A DNA stretch of 64,000 bases from Plantago major (taxonomy: Eukaryota; Streptophyta; Magnoliopsida; Lamiales; Plantaginaceae). Shown one piece after another: positions 13,448-23,496 of the stretch. The position numbers and the translations under genes were made by a program. Numbering within the stretch: the first letter of the stretch is position 1; each line of letters begins with the position of its first letter. Location of the stretch: positions 62,001-126,000 of the forward strand of contig JAIFAC010000263.1 of assembly GCA_026545765.1 (NCBI GenBank), given 5' to 3'. The notes beneath the pieces were generated by a model. That model did not search any database. It had not been told where the DNA came from and was given only the letters and a program-made list of their open reading frames with translations.

Positions 13448-15090
13448 TGTTGGTCCAGATAACGGCAAAGTAAAAGACTAGAGGGGGGGGGGGGGGGAAT
13501 AGTCATTTTAAAACTTTTGTCGTAAAAAACAATTTCTCGATATCGTGAAGATATCGATACTTAGATTCGTAACGCGAAGACTTAAGATAGATAAGTGCGT
13601 AAATGCTAAAGTGTGTGTGTGTCAAATGTAAGTACGTAAAAGTAAATAACACAGAAGTATAGTGGTATCCTGAGGTATAATCCTCCAACTAATACACTTT
13701 GCCTTTCAGAGACCTAAAATTCACTAGAATAGATAATTGAGTTCTCCTTACAAAAATCCTATTCTAAAATTCCTTAAATAGATGGTTCCCAACCAAATGT
13801 TCCCCCTGAGTTGTTCCCCGGCTTTCTCAGCCAAGTACTTCCTAGACTTAAACCTTTTGAGTTATTCCTAGCTTCCCAAGCTAAGTACTTCCTATACTCA
13901 ATAACCTTGAGTTATTCCTTAGTTTCCCAAATCAAGTACTTCCTATACCAATAACCTTGGAGTTATTCCCCGATTTTTCAAACTAAGTACTTTGTACTCC
14001 ACGCCAAAGGATGGTGTCGGTTTCGCTTGAGTTGTCGATGAGCTTCTTTAATAACTTTCGCTAATCGATAGCTCGTGAATCAAGTATACTTAATACACTT
14101 TGCAATGTATGGTATCTTGTTCTTTTATCGACCTAAGTCTTAGATAACTGCTCAAGAGAATGAATCTCGATACTTGATCTTTTGTTTCAACTCTTTCACG
14201 TATAGTGCTTGTTTAGATCGTGACACTTAGAACTTTAGTGCTACTTAAGATCAAGAGCTTGGTCGCAATGTAAAGCTTTGAGGATAAGTAAATTGCTTTG
14301 AGAGAGTAAGATGTTCAAGAAGTTCTGTGTTTCAAATGCCGTGTCTTCTCAAGTCGCCTAAGTGTTGATATTCATAGATGAATTTGAGTGCCGCTTGAAT
14401 AGTATCCGTTAGCTCAAATTCAAACTATAGATATCTCGTATAGTAATCAGAAAGGTGTTTTGTCTTCTTCTTCGTCGCCGCTGCTTTTGTTCGTATATCT
14501 TCGTCTGCGCATTAAATGCATCAGACTATACTTTTGTCCTTTAGTGCCAACGGTACTATGCTTTGTATCGTAGACTAGTATTATCTCGATTCTTTGCACG
14601 CCCTTATCTTCAATCTTCGATACCACTTTATTGAAACAACTTTGTTTGCAATATATATATTTCTTCGTAAATGTGGTTAAAGCTCAAGGTATCCGAGAAT
14701 AGATATCTCAGGATATTTTCCTTGTTTTCGATAGACCTTTCATTTCTCGATATCTCTCACACAGCTTTGTTTAAAACTATTCGTGTCTTCAAGATATCGC
14801 TAAGGTATCCAAAACTGCTTTCGTAATCTTGTGCGCTTTCTTCAAGTCTTCAATGTCGCTGAGCTTGTTCGCTTGGATGTCTTCTTCGTCTTCTTCATAA
14901 AATAAAATTACATTTTGAGACCTAACATCCTATACAAGATTAGCTAGACTATCATACTTAGGGTTTTCTTTACAATGTTCAAGTGAACCAAGAGTACTAA
15001 TCACCTTTCTGAGACTAAGATAAGTCATCATGTTGCTGATCAAAATCTAAACAGATATTTCTGACAAAATATCTAACAAATTTCCTAACA
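13448..15090 (-). repeat. 5' LTR of copy A
   Basis: Minus-strand LTR of 1643 bp, starting TGTTAG (15090) and ending ACCAACA (13448). It includes a poly-G run at 13483-13497 and a four-unit minisatellite at about 13805-13995. The bases just outside, 15091-15095 CACTT, are the expected target duplication; the partner would lie left of the window. Confidence 0.9.
13805..13995 (-). repeat. LTR minisatellite, about 4 units
   Basis: Units of about 52-55 bp around AAGTACTTCC (13831, 13885, 13937, 13986). The same unit occurs about 8 times in LTR C and about twice in the LTRs of B. Each intact unit includes a hairpin of the type CTTAGCTTGGGAAGCTAAG. Confidence 0.8.
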
Positions 15091-15121
15091 CACTTAACTA
15101 ATAAGTGTTTGTTTCTAATAG

Positions 15122-15980
15122 GCTCCAACTGAGAAGAAAAATGAAGAGACTGAAAAGTCTATCTCTTCAGAGAAGAATCCAGAGACTTCCAAGGTCTCTG
15201 AGGAATAAGTATCTGAACCTTCTGCAGAGAAGGTATCTCATTCAGATATCTATATTCTTCAAAGAACAAATCTCTGATCATTTTTCTCAAACTAACACAT
15301 TCTACTTAACAGGCTCAAAAAGAAGTAGAAGTTGTTGAGGAGTTGCCCACTCAATCCTCACAACATATGGAAATTGATGAGGCATCAAGGCCTTCATCAC
15401 AAGAAAAGATTCCAGAGACTGCACAAGTCTCTGAGAGACAAGTATTTGAGCCTCCAACGGAGGTAATTGACCTCTCAGATATCTGAATTGTCAATAAAAA
15501 TTTTCTTGATAAAATTTCCTAAGTGTTATGTTTCTAATCTCAGGTTCAAACAGAAAGAAAGACAACTGAGGATCAGACTTTCCAGTGTCCTCCTCATATC
15601 CAGATATCTGAGGCACCTGGAACCTCAGTAGTCAAGTCATCTGAGCCTGTCACACAGGTAACTCAGATACCTTTCTACTCTAAGGCCCAGATATCCACTA
15701 AAGTTTTGAAATTAATTCAGAATGCTTTCTTTCAGGCTCAAACAAGTGCCACGAAGGTCCCTGATAATGAGAAACATGACCTGCTTCCCTTCTTCAAAGC
15801 TCATACCCTGCCAAAGCACATTCAATGCTTCAAGAAATGGCATAGGTTAAGGTGCTCTGATCTCTCTGAAATATTGAGAATCATAGATCAACCAACAAGA
15901 CGAGCACGAGCTCTTGACTTGGAGAACTACATCCATGCAATGTTCCCCACTAACAAAGATCAAGTCATGATTTTCGCATA
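15122..15980 (+). CDS. Accessory ORF exon chain (four phase-0 exons), copy C
   Basis: Four exons inferred from splice signals and open frames: 15122-15232 (37 codons, starts APTEKKNEE, one in-frame TAA), 15313-15462 (50 codons, AQKEVEVVEELP...), 15544-15657 (38 codons, VQTERKTTED...) and 15736 to the TAA at 15978-15980 (AQTSATKVPDNEK...). The introns 15233-15312, 15463-15543 and 15658-15735 are 80, 81 and 78 bp and all start GT and end AG. All three internal exons are exact multiples of three and begin [A/V]Q. Exons 1-2 share a P-E-T-x-x-V-S-E-x-x-V-x-E-P pattern, so they look duplicated. The protein is acidic and Ser/Glu-rich; the last exon has a conserved helical block (LLPFFKAHTL). The function is unknown and its position is that of the env-like ORF of sireviruses. 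Confidence 0.65.
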
Positions 15981-16375
15981 AGGATTTCTCCGCAGAAGTG
16001 GCACAAGTTGATTCAAGCCTTCAATTAGGCTGATGGTCGATAAGATTGCAAATGGCATTCAGTGCCGCTACCGACTCTACAATTCATTCCTTCCGAGCAA
16101 GAGGAGGTTAATAGTAAAATCACTATTCTCAAGTGATTAATCTTCAGATCCGTCATGAGGAGGAAGAAATAGATGAGAATAACTTTGATGAACCTCCTCC
16201 ACCATCACAAAAGGATGATGATGATGCCCCGCACTGTGGACGGAGGGATTCCACAAGGTAACATTACCTCACCAATAAAAGCACACCGAAGGACATCCCA
16301 AAGAATCCTCTCCTCCATCTCCTCATAAATCTATTCATCCAACTTCCCAACATAAAGATACTACTAAACAAGTAG

Positions 16376-17443
16376 TTGAGCACTCAAGGAACAACTCGTA
16401 AAATATCGATACTCAAACCAGAAATGCCAACTCAAACAATTGTTGGAAGACGAGCAACCCATCTTCAACTTGAAGAAGAGATAGTTAAATCCAGAGATAA
16501 GCTCAATCAGCTTCAAGATCAATACTTGAAAGAATTGGTAGCTTACTCGAGGTCAAAGAGCTCCGTGATGTCAGAATGCTATAAGGAGTTAGATCAAGAA
16601 GTATCTAAAGAAAAGCATGATGCTAAGGCTGCATCACCATCAAAAGATATACCATCCTCCTCTCAGAATGGAAAGAAGCCCATCTCTGAGATGGTTGCTG
16701 GACTAGAAAATCTTGAAAATGTCCAAGAGGATGAAGATCACTGGGTTGATGACTCAGATGATGAAGAAGACAAGACTCGCAAAGACACCGCAATGAACAC
16801 TCGTGTTTCTCATCTAAAAAGGAAGCTAATTGCTCCTGAAGTTTTCAACAAACTGCCAAATGTCCACTCCCATGAATACATGAATAGATACCAGGTTTTG
16901 GCACATCTTAAAAAGGAGTTGTCTTCACAAAACAAAGATGTAATTGCCTCCGTCCCCTCAGATATGAAGAAACAACCAGTATGGTTATTGCTCAGAAGGA
17001 TCTGGGAATGATAAGGGACGATGATGTCTCATTAGCTGAAAAAGCTTTTCAAGAGGCAAGTTACACTGCTGGAAAAGCAGATGCCATACTAGGCCCATTG
17101 GCAGAGCTCACTGATAAGGAAAATGGACTTATCAAACAAAATTAGGAGCTCAAGGCTGAGCTTCAGAGGTTGGTTACTGCCTACAATTACTTGCAAAGGA
17201 ATTTTGAGTCTCTCTCAGATTCGTTTTTGGTACTTAGTCAGTCAACAATGACTAAGGGGGAAGAATTTGGACCTCAAGGTCAGGGGGAAGGAAAGAAGAA
17301 ATCTAGAGTTGGTACTGCTCAGAAAGGAAGAGGAAACAAGAAAACTTCCCAACCACCACTCAGAATAAATGAGCCCTCATCAAATCAAGTTGCTTTGCAA
17401 ATAGTAGCTACTTCCCAGCAGTCAACTGAAGAAACAACAATGG
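16376..17443 (+). pseudogene. Accessory ORF coiled-coil segment, copy C
   Basis: Open stretch 16376-17011 (211 residues), with a second frame continuing to 17443. The N-terminal half has heptad-like, Lys/Glu-rich sequence (LQLEEEIVKSRDKLNQLQDQ) suggesting a coiled coil. An acidic patch (DDSDDEEDKTRK) is followed by a conserved block around VHSHEYMNRYQ. After 17011 the frame shifts and passes LAEKAFQEASYTAGKADA, an in-frame TAG at 17142-17144, then a region ending in a basic TSQPPLRINEPSS motif. Homologous to 35160-36110 in B and to 2420-3540 reversed in A. No enzyme motif is seen. Frame breaks make it non-functional as written. Confidence 0.5.
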
Positions 17444-18319
17444 CTCCAAACAGCTAGAAGATGTTATTGCTCCTGGGGAATCTCCCATTTCTCCTCAACG
17501 CATCCTTACCACAGTGATGGAACCTCGTGTTTTATCTCCCATTTGAGGTCGCTTTCTCCTTCTCTTCTAGTTGAAGAACAGATTCCTTCAACTCCGATCA
17601 TTCCTTTTGCCGAGAATAATCCGGAGTTTGAGCCTGTTTTGAGAATCCGAAGTAGATCAGCCAATGATTTACTTCAAGTTTCTCTGACATCTGATCATGG
17701 TGTTAGTTCGGACACACAAGATTTTATGGGGATGGACTTTGATGAGTCTGATTTGGAAAAGGATTTTTTAGCATCCTACATACCTACTCCTGTTATTGGA
17801 AGATTGACGAGAAACTCGCAAAAGTCGAAAGGAAGGGAATTTTTATACTTCTCTCAGATCAAGTAAGAAGAAGAAGTCTGGAAAAAAGAATGGTAAACGA
17901 GCTTCACCCTCTAATCTTTTATGATGATTGATTTGATTTGGTACATTCGAGGTGTTAGAGGGAATTTGTCTGGTAATGTGTCCGGCATCTAGTCAGGAAC
18001 GAAATGAGAGTAACTATTTGTGTGTCCTCTCTCTTCTTTTGGATTGGTTTGTGGTATCCAGGTAGTATAACGCCTAACTTTGTTGATAGTAGGAAGCGAT
18101 ATATGGTATAGCTTTATTGTTCTACAAATTGTAGTTATTTCGATTAGAATGATAGGACTTTTGGTGATTCTGGATAATTGTGTGATCTTTAGTTTTACTA
18201 GAATTTGGAAAGAACTTGTAATTTTGAGTTTGATGGCCATGGGTTCTTTTAAACCCCCATGATTGTATTTTCCAAGATACATAGAGCTTGACTCCACTTT
18301 CCAACAAAAAAAAAAAAAA
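17444..18319 (+). mobile_element. Short LINE-derived insertion with poly(A) tail
   Basis: About 870 bp absent from the matching places in copies A and B. It ends in a run of about 17 A (18303-18320) and is flanked by AACAATGG on both sides (ending at 17443 and again just after the A run), as expected for target-primed insertion. The interior includes an open frame at 17543-17866 and then a segment reading LIWYIRGVRGN (about 17936-17975), similar to the W-N-I-R-G start of LINE endonuclease ORFs. It then jumps to a non-coding 3' tail, so it appears to be an internally deleted, non-autonomous L1-type copy. Family assignment is inferred. Confidence 0.6.
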
Positions 18320-19660
18320 AACAATGGTAACAAGGGCCATGGCAAAAAGACCTCCAAGGAGTACCAATGCTCCAAAGAGAAGACAAGTAAGAGGGATTGA
18401 TGAATCTTCTTCTGAAGAAGAAGAAGGCCAAATCAAATCCCTGGGCAATGAAGAAGGTCAAAAGTCTCACAAGAATCGACATTGATGATGATGAAGAGAT
18501 CGATGAAGATGAAGCCCTCTTCATAGAAAAGGAAAATTGATAGCCTAAATGAGCCCATAGTCGCAAAGCTTGGCGTTTAAAACACCCTCCTGAAAGACCA
18601 AGTCTATCCAGGGTGGTTCTTCACACAATACCCCAAAGGAGAATTCAAGACAAAGGAGAAACAGACTGAGAGCTGAACAAAGACAACTTCAACTACCACT
18701 CAGGCCTGAAGAAGCCAAGATTGAGTATGTGAAGACCAACAGTGACTCCTCCGCTTCTGTGTGCATTAATCAAGAATGGCTACCGGATTCGAACTTAAGC
18801 ATCTACCGTAAACTCAAAATTTCTAGAACCAATCCATAAACAAATTTCATGCATGGAGAAAAGATGCCATCTTGATTAACACCAACCACATCAAAGCATG
18901 GTCGATTTTGAAGTAATCAAGAGAATAGAAGCCATGAAGAAGGACCTCTCTCGATGTATGTCCTATGGAAAGCGATGATGTGCATGTAATTCCCAACATT
19001 ATCGAACAGTACAAGAGCAAGACTTATCAGGAACCCTATGAGTCCTTCTACTTAATCAAGATCAATACAGGTGACATCAGATATCAAGATCATTTATGAA
19101 TACTTCAAGCCATCGACATCGTAATCGAGCATGCCTAGAAGTGGGAAAGTATCTGGGTCAAGCACTTTGTCAAGAAAAATACTACCAAACCTACAAGGAA
19201 GTCAGAATTTTCCGTAGACACGTAGATGATTGTCGTAACTCTTCTCTATGACTACTCCGATGATATCAAAAGGTTCGGTGATAGGAAATTTGCGATTGAT
19301 CCATGGAGTCGTTTTTGAAGACTCAAGTGTGAAGACTTGAAGACTAGTTCATTAGGATGTCTACTTGAGCTTGGTTACCCCGCTGTCCTAATTTACTATG
19401 TATGTTCAGATTTTGTCGATCGAGCTAAATTGCATTATGTACTAAAGTTATCTCAGAACTTTCTTTGTAACATATCCGATGAACCTACTCGACATCATCT
19501 TCTATAAAAGATAACTTGTCAAAGAAAGATCACACCTGTGATTTGGTCGATGTTTACTTTCTCACTTAATTATATGAATTAAAAAAATCATAAGAAATTA
19601 TTAAGTAATGGATTGCTTCTCATCCAGATTTGTATTAGGTCGATAGTCATCGACCGATCA
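18320..19660 (+). pseudogene. Accessory ORF 3' segment, copy C
   Basis: Continuation of the accessory region after the LINE insertion. It starts TRAMAKRPPRSTNAPKRRQ, a basic stretch that could act as a nuclear localisation signal, followed by DESSSEEEEGQIKSLGNEEG. The rest (18490-19300) matches 36410-37200 of copy B at DNA level but has lost the frame. The last 350 bases are non-coding and run to the polypurine tract. Confidence 0.5.
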
Positions 19661-19674
19661 AAATGGGGGAAATT
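19660..19674 (+). other. Polypurine tract of copy C
   Basis: AAAATGGGGGAAATT immediately before the LTR start TGTTAG at 19675, identical to the tract in copy B. Confidence 0.8.
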
Positions 19675-21509
19675 TGTTAGAAATATCTGTTTAGATTTTG
19701 ATCAGCAACCTAATGACTTATCTTAGCTCAGAAAGGTGATTAGTACTCTTAGTTCACTTGAACATTGTAAAAGAGGAAACTCACTAAGTATGATAGTCTA
19801 GCAAAATCTTGTATAGGATGTTAGGTCTCGAAATGTAATTTTTATTTTCCTCAAGAAGACCAAGAAGAAGGCATCCCAGTGAAAAGTTCAACAAATTTTG
19901 AAGACTTGAAGATTGCACAAGATTGTCAAGACAAAGGTTTTTCAGATATTTATGACCGACATCTGAAGACACAAGCGCTTTTAAATAAACAAAGGTTACA
20001 AGAGATATCCGAGAATTGAAAGGTTTCAAACGAGGAAAGTGCCCATGATATTCACACCAGATACCTTGATAAAGATTATGTTTCCAGGAAACAATATATT
20101 CTTAACAAGTGATATCTGGAGCTGTGATGATCTATGGAAAAGGACGTGCAAAGCTTCAGAAAGCATGCATTGTTCCATTGGCACTACAGGACAAAGTATA
20201 GTACAATGCATTAAATGCGCAGACATGAATGTCTGAACAAAAGCGGTAGCTTCTAAAGAAGAAGACAGACCTGCTACAGTACTATACTCAGATATCAATA
20301 GTTTGAATTTGATTTAAGCCTAACGGATACTATTCAAACGGCACTCAACTTCATCTATAAATATCAACACTTAGACTGCTTGAGAAAACACCCTAGAACA
20401 CACAGAACTTACATTCTCACACAAGCTCTCTCAAGCATACTACTTTCCTTCAAGCTTTCTGTTGCGACCAAAGCTCTTGATTCTAAGTAGCACAAAAGTT
20501 CTAAGTGTCCTGATCCTTAACAAGCATTGCTATCTGTGAAGGAGTTAAATCAAAAGATCAAGTATCTCAGATTCATTCTCTTGAACACTTACCATAAATC
20601 ATCAAGAGAGAACAAGATACCATACATTGCAAAGTGTATTAAGTATACTTGATTCATAGAGCTATCCTAATAACCTAATAAGTTATTAAAGAAGTTTTAC
20701 CCGACAAACAAACCTAAAACCAACACCATATTCGCAGATGTAGTGAAGTACTTAGTTTGGGAAACTAAGAAATAACTCCAAGGTCATCGAAAGACAGAAG
20801 TACTTAGCTTGGGAAGCTAAGGAACAAATTTCAAAAGGTTATCGAAAGCATTGTGAAGTACTTAGTTTGAGAAACTAAGGAATAACTCCAAGGTTATCGA
20901 AAGACAGGAAGTACTTAGTGGGAAGCTAAGGAACATCAAAAGGTTACTGATCGAAAGACAGGAAGTACTTAGTTTGGGAAACTAAGGAATAACTCCAAGG
21001 TTACTGAGCACATGAAGTACTTAGCTTGGGAAGCTAAGGAACAACTCAAAAGGTTACTGAGCACAGGAAGTACTTAGCTTGGGAAGCTAAGGAACAGCTC
21101 AAAAGGTTTCTGAGTAAAGGAAGTACTTGTGAAAGTCGGGAATAACTCGTGGGAACACTTGGTCGGGAACCTAGTGTATTTAGGAATCAAGAGAAGATAT
21201 CTGTAAGGTTACATCAATTATCCGTCTTTAGTGGATTCTAGGTCTGAGAAAGGTCAAGTGGATTAGTCAAGGATTACGCCACCTTCGATACCACTATAAA
21301 AAGACTTGGTTATTTACTTTCAGCTTATTACTTGCTTTACTTATCTTGCAAAGTACTTACACTCATCTTGCCGAGCACGCACTTATCACATAAAAGTCTT
21401 CCGCCTCCTAAATTAAGTATCGATATCCGAGAAATCGTGTTTATCGACAAAGTTTTAAAAGACTATTCACCCCCCCTAGTCTTTTACTTTGTCGTTATCC
21501 CGACTAACA
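19675..21509 (+). repeat. 3' LTR of copy C
   Basis: 1835-bp LTR, TGTTAG...ACTAACA, longer than those of A and B because its internal minisatellite is expanded. It has a TATA-type site at about 20355 (CTATAAATATCAAC), as in the other LTRs. The flanking CATAC (21510-21514) is the candidate target duplication. Confidence 0.87.
20744..21131 (+). repeat. LTR minisatellite, about 8 units
   Basis: Direct repeats of about 47-60 bp, each starting GAAGTACTTAG (20744, 20798, 20858, 20911, 20966, 21013, 21069; degenerate at 21120). Most units hold the inverted repeat CTTAGCTTGGGAAGCTAAGG or the TTTGGGAAA version, which can fold into a hairpin. It lies in the transcribed part of the LTR, downstream of the TATA site. 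Confidence 0.88.
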
Positions 21510-21985
21510 CATACTTTTTATATGTTCAATTTTTCAGTTGAATGAAGTTTTTCATTCACAATCACTTTCCATTTCTGCACACATCTTTGACTTCCCAACT
21601 TTCATCTCACCAGTCCTTCCCCACCTTCACTGGAGTTTTTCATTCACTATATCCTTCTTTCATCGCTCTTCCTGATCAGCCTTCAGTTCTCTTCACAGCC
21701 CCGCCACAAATCTTGATCCTTTTTCAGCTATCCATTTTCCACTCATAATTGATGGGCACCTTTCTTCGATCATTCACTCTTCCTTCCCACTTTCAGCTCT
21801 GACTTCCTTTCAGAACATTCCCAATCCTGACTCGCAATCTCACTATTCCAGTCTTTCTTTCGTGAATCATCTGTCTCATCCTCAGACTCACTGCCCAGAT
21901 CATCCGCCTGGAGTCTTTCCTTCACCAGCCCACTTTTCTGTATATCCTTCAACGACTGAATCAAGAAATTTCAAGTACTGTTTTC
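21510..21985. other. Intervening DNA, pyrimidine-rich, no gene recognised
   Basis: C/T-rich on the plus strand. It has a 68-codon ORF at 21542-21748 (Phe/Pro/Ser-rich) and an opposing acidic 64-codon ORF at 21770-21964. Neither resembles a family I know. GTTTTTCATTCAC occurs twice (about 21547 and 21636). Confidence 0.4.
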
Positions 21986-21989
21986 TTAA

Positions 21990-22355
21990 CAATGCTTGTT
22001 ATGGATCTGACAATTCAACTTTTATGCTTTAGAATCAAGAGCTGTCGCAAAGAAAGCTTGAAGTAAGTAGTGTGCCAGAGAGAGAGGAGTATTCAATGCA
22101 AGTTCAAGGTGTGTTCAGCCTTCTTCAAGCCTCAAGCAGCCTAAGTGTTGAGTTTATAGTAATCACCATAGTATTCTTCTTCTTTAGGGAATAAAATTAC
22201 ATTCAGAGACCTAACATCCTATACAAGATTTGCTAGACTATCATACTTAGTGAGTTTTCTTTACGTTGTTCAAGTGAACCAAGAGTACTAACCACCTTTC
22301 CGAGCTAAGATAAGTCATTAGGTTGTCATCAAAATCTAAATGTATATTCCTAACA
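21990..22355 (-). repeat. Internally deleted LTR remnant of the same copia family
   Basis: On the minus strand it runs from the LTR start (TGTTAGGAATATA, ending at 22355) through the conserved promoter-side sequence, then past a large deletion to the part around GCTTGTTAaGGATC. It is opposite in orientation to C and B. No internal region is attached, so it is a decayed solo or truncated LTR. Confidence 0.7.
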
Positions 22356-22439
22356 AGATCCAAGAAGCCACGAAGAAGTATCCTCCTCCGTTGAAGTTTA
22401 ATATTGATCCATGGCTTTCACTTGTTGTGAAATAATATG

Positions 22440-22730
22440 GATGGTTTCTTTAGAGAGATTTGCAAATCAAATCCACGTATCCTCACAAACTTATGTGTGA
22501 CAATCAATCTATACATTCCACCCGAATCCACTTTCCATGAGAGAACAAAACATATTGAAGTTTATCACTTCATTCGAGACAAAATCATAGAGAAGAAGAT
22601 TGAAGTCGAGTTTATCAACTCACAAGCACGCTAGCGCATATCTTCACTAAAGGAGTGTTCTCAAATCTTTAAAATCTTCTTAGCAAGATGAACATAAGGC
22701 ATCCATATGTTCCTCTTGGGGAATATTGGA
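22440..22730 (+). pseudogene. Copia RNase H C-terminal fragment (a different family)
   Basis: The ORF at 22437-22634 includes FHERTKHIEVYHFIRDKI followed by EKKIEVEFINS. This is the conserved end of copia RNase H (family pattern T-K-H-I-[ED]-[VI]-x-x-H-F-I-R-[ED]-x-[IV]). A second frame then gives ISSLKE, corresponding to the usual D-I-F-T-K. Wording differs from copies A-C, so this is another family. No RT or integrase is attached. Confidence 0.7.
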
Positions 22731-23345
22731 AATTTCAGTAAAAGAAGAAATCAAGAGATGAAGAATTGCAATTTATTTGGATCAAATTGTGAAGAATTCA
22801 AAAGTTCATATACTACAATGAAAAGAGAATGAAGTTACTACAAATGGAATAAATGAAAAGAATAAGGACGGAAAGGAGAAGTGAACAATAAAGATCGACC
22901 AATCAATGGAAGACACGGATGCATTTAACTAAAGATCGGAAAGGAGTCAACGATTTAGCAAGCCTTGACGGATTTAATCAGAAACCGGATCGTAGACAAG
23001 AGCGGAGCCCGGATCGCCTTCTTCATCGCTTCATAAGAGAACAAAACAAAGTCAGATCGCAATGTAATAGTCCCAAATTGGCACTATTAGGTTCACCGCT
23101 GAGATGAATTTGAACTGTGAGATGATGAAGCAAGAACAACACGCGTCTCCTAGCTCTGCAGCTCTGATTATGTCCTTAAATGTATTTTATCTTGTTCTAG
23201 TTAAGAGACATTTTTCTGTTATTTTCTCCGAGTATATATATAATCAGATTAGACTAGGGTTTATGCAACAATTCAATCCATATTCTCAATACAACTCCTT
23301 TCCGGCTTGTTCATGTTATCAAACTCCCATTTTAACAATGATTTC
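22731..23345 (+). repeat. Probable 3' LTR remnant following the copia fragment
   Basis: It follows the RNase H fragment and a short GGGG purine run, contains a TATA site (about 23234, GAGTATATATATAATC), and ends near ATTTTAACA (about 23338). The start TG is not visible, so borders are approximate. The short ORFs inside are unlikely to be genes. Confidence 0.4.
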
Positions 23346-23372
23346 ATTCACTAAATCATGTTATTTTACAAC

Positions 23373-23496
23373 CTATACTATCTTTTCCCACCTTGGCGTA
23401 ATAGCAATTGCATTCGCCTTCAAATGCCTCAAATCATTCATCTTCCATATCCGCTTAATTTCTAATGTAAGTTTTGTGGTTTCAACTATAAGAGTT
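23373..23496 (-). pseudogene. NLR3 LRR fragment, left of copy B
   Basis: Minus-strand sequence matching 49165-49290 of NLR1. It encodes a degraded form of LRR text (TLIVETTK; IWKMNDLRHLKANA; compare TLVVETNT; IWKMNHLRHLKTNA). It stops exactly at the left end of copy B and resumes at 39147. Confidence 0.85.

Larger units (their letters stand above)
1..15090 (-). mobile_element. Sirevirus-like Ty1/copia retrotransposon, copy A
   Basis: LTR retrotransposon on the minus strand, cut by the window start. Read from the right it has a 5' LTR (13448-15090), a damaged primer-binding site, gag (about 12330-13340), pol in copia order protease-integrase-RT-RNase H (about 12300 down to 7590), a long accessory region (7560-960), a polypurine tract, and a partial 3' LTR (959-1). 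The order integrase before RT and the YVDD box (8541-8552) place it in Ty1/copia. The RT and RNase H wording resembles the SIRE/Maximus lineage (family knowledge). Its right LTR end abuts accessory sequence of copy C, so A is nested in C. Many frame breaks, some probably consensus errors. Confidence 0.9.
15091..21509 (+). mobile_element. Sirevirus-like Ty1/copia retrotransposon, copy C (3' part)
   Basis: Visible part of a plus-strand element: accessory region 15091-19674, polypurine tract, and 3' LTR 19675-21509. It begins exactly where copy A ends, in sequence matching 33804 onward of copy B, so A inserted into C and the 5' part of C must lie left of the window. A LINE-derived insertion (17444-18319) interrupts the accessory region. 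This copy is the cleanest source for the exon chain. Confidence 0.88.

Noticed and set aside
17543-17866. 107-codon ORF as a host gene
   Set aside because: It is inside the LINE-derived insertion with flanking duplication and poly(A) tail; more simply a remnant of its ORF.
21542-21748. 68-codon Phe/Pro/Ser-rich ORF as a secreted peptide
   Set aside because: Pyrimidine-rich low complexity, no clear signal peptide cleavage pattern, no neighbours that support it.
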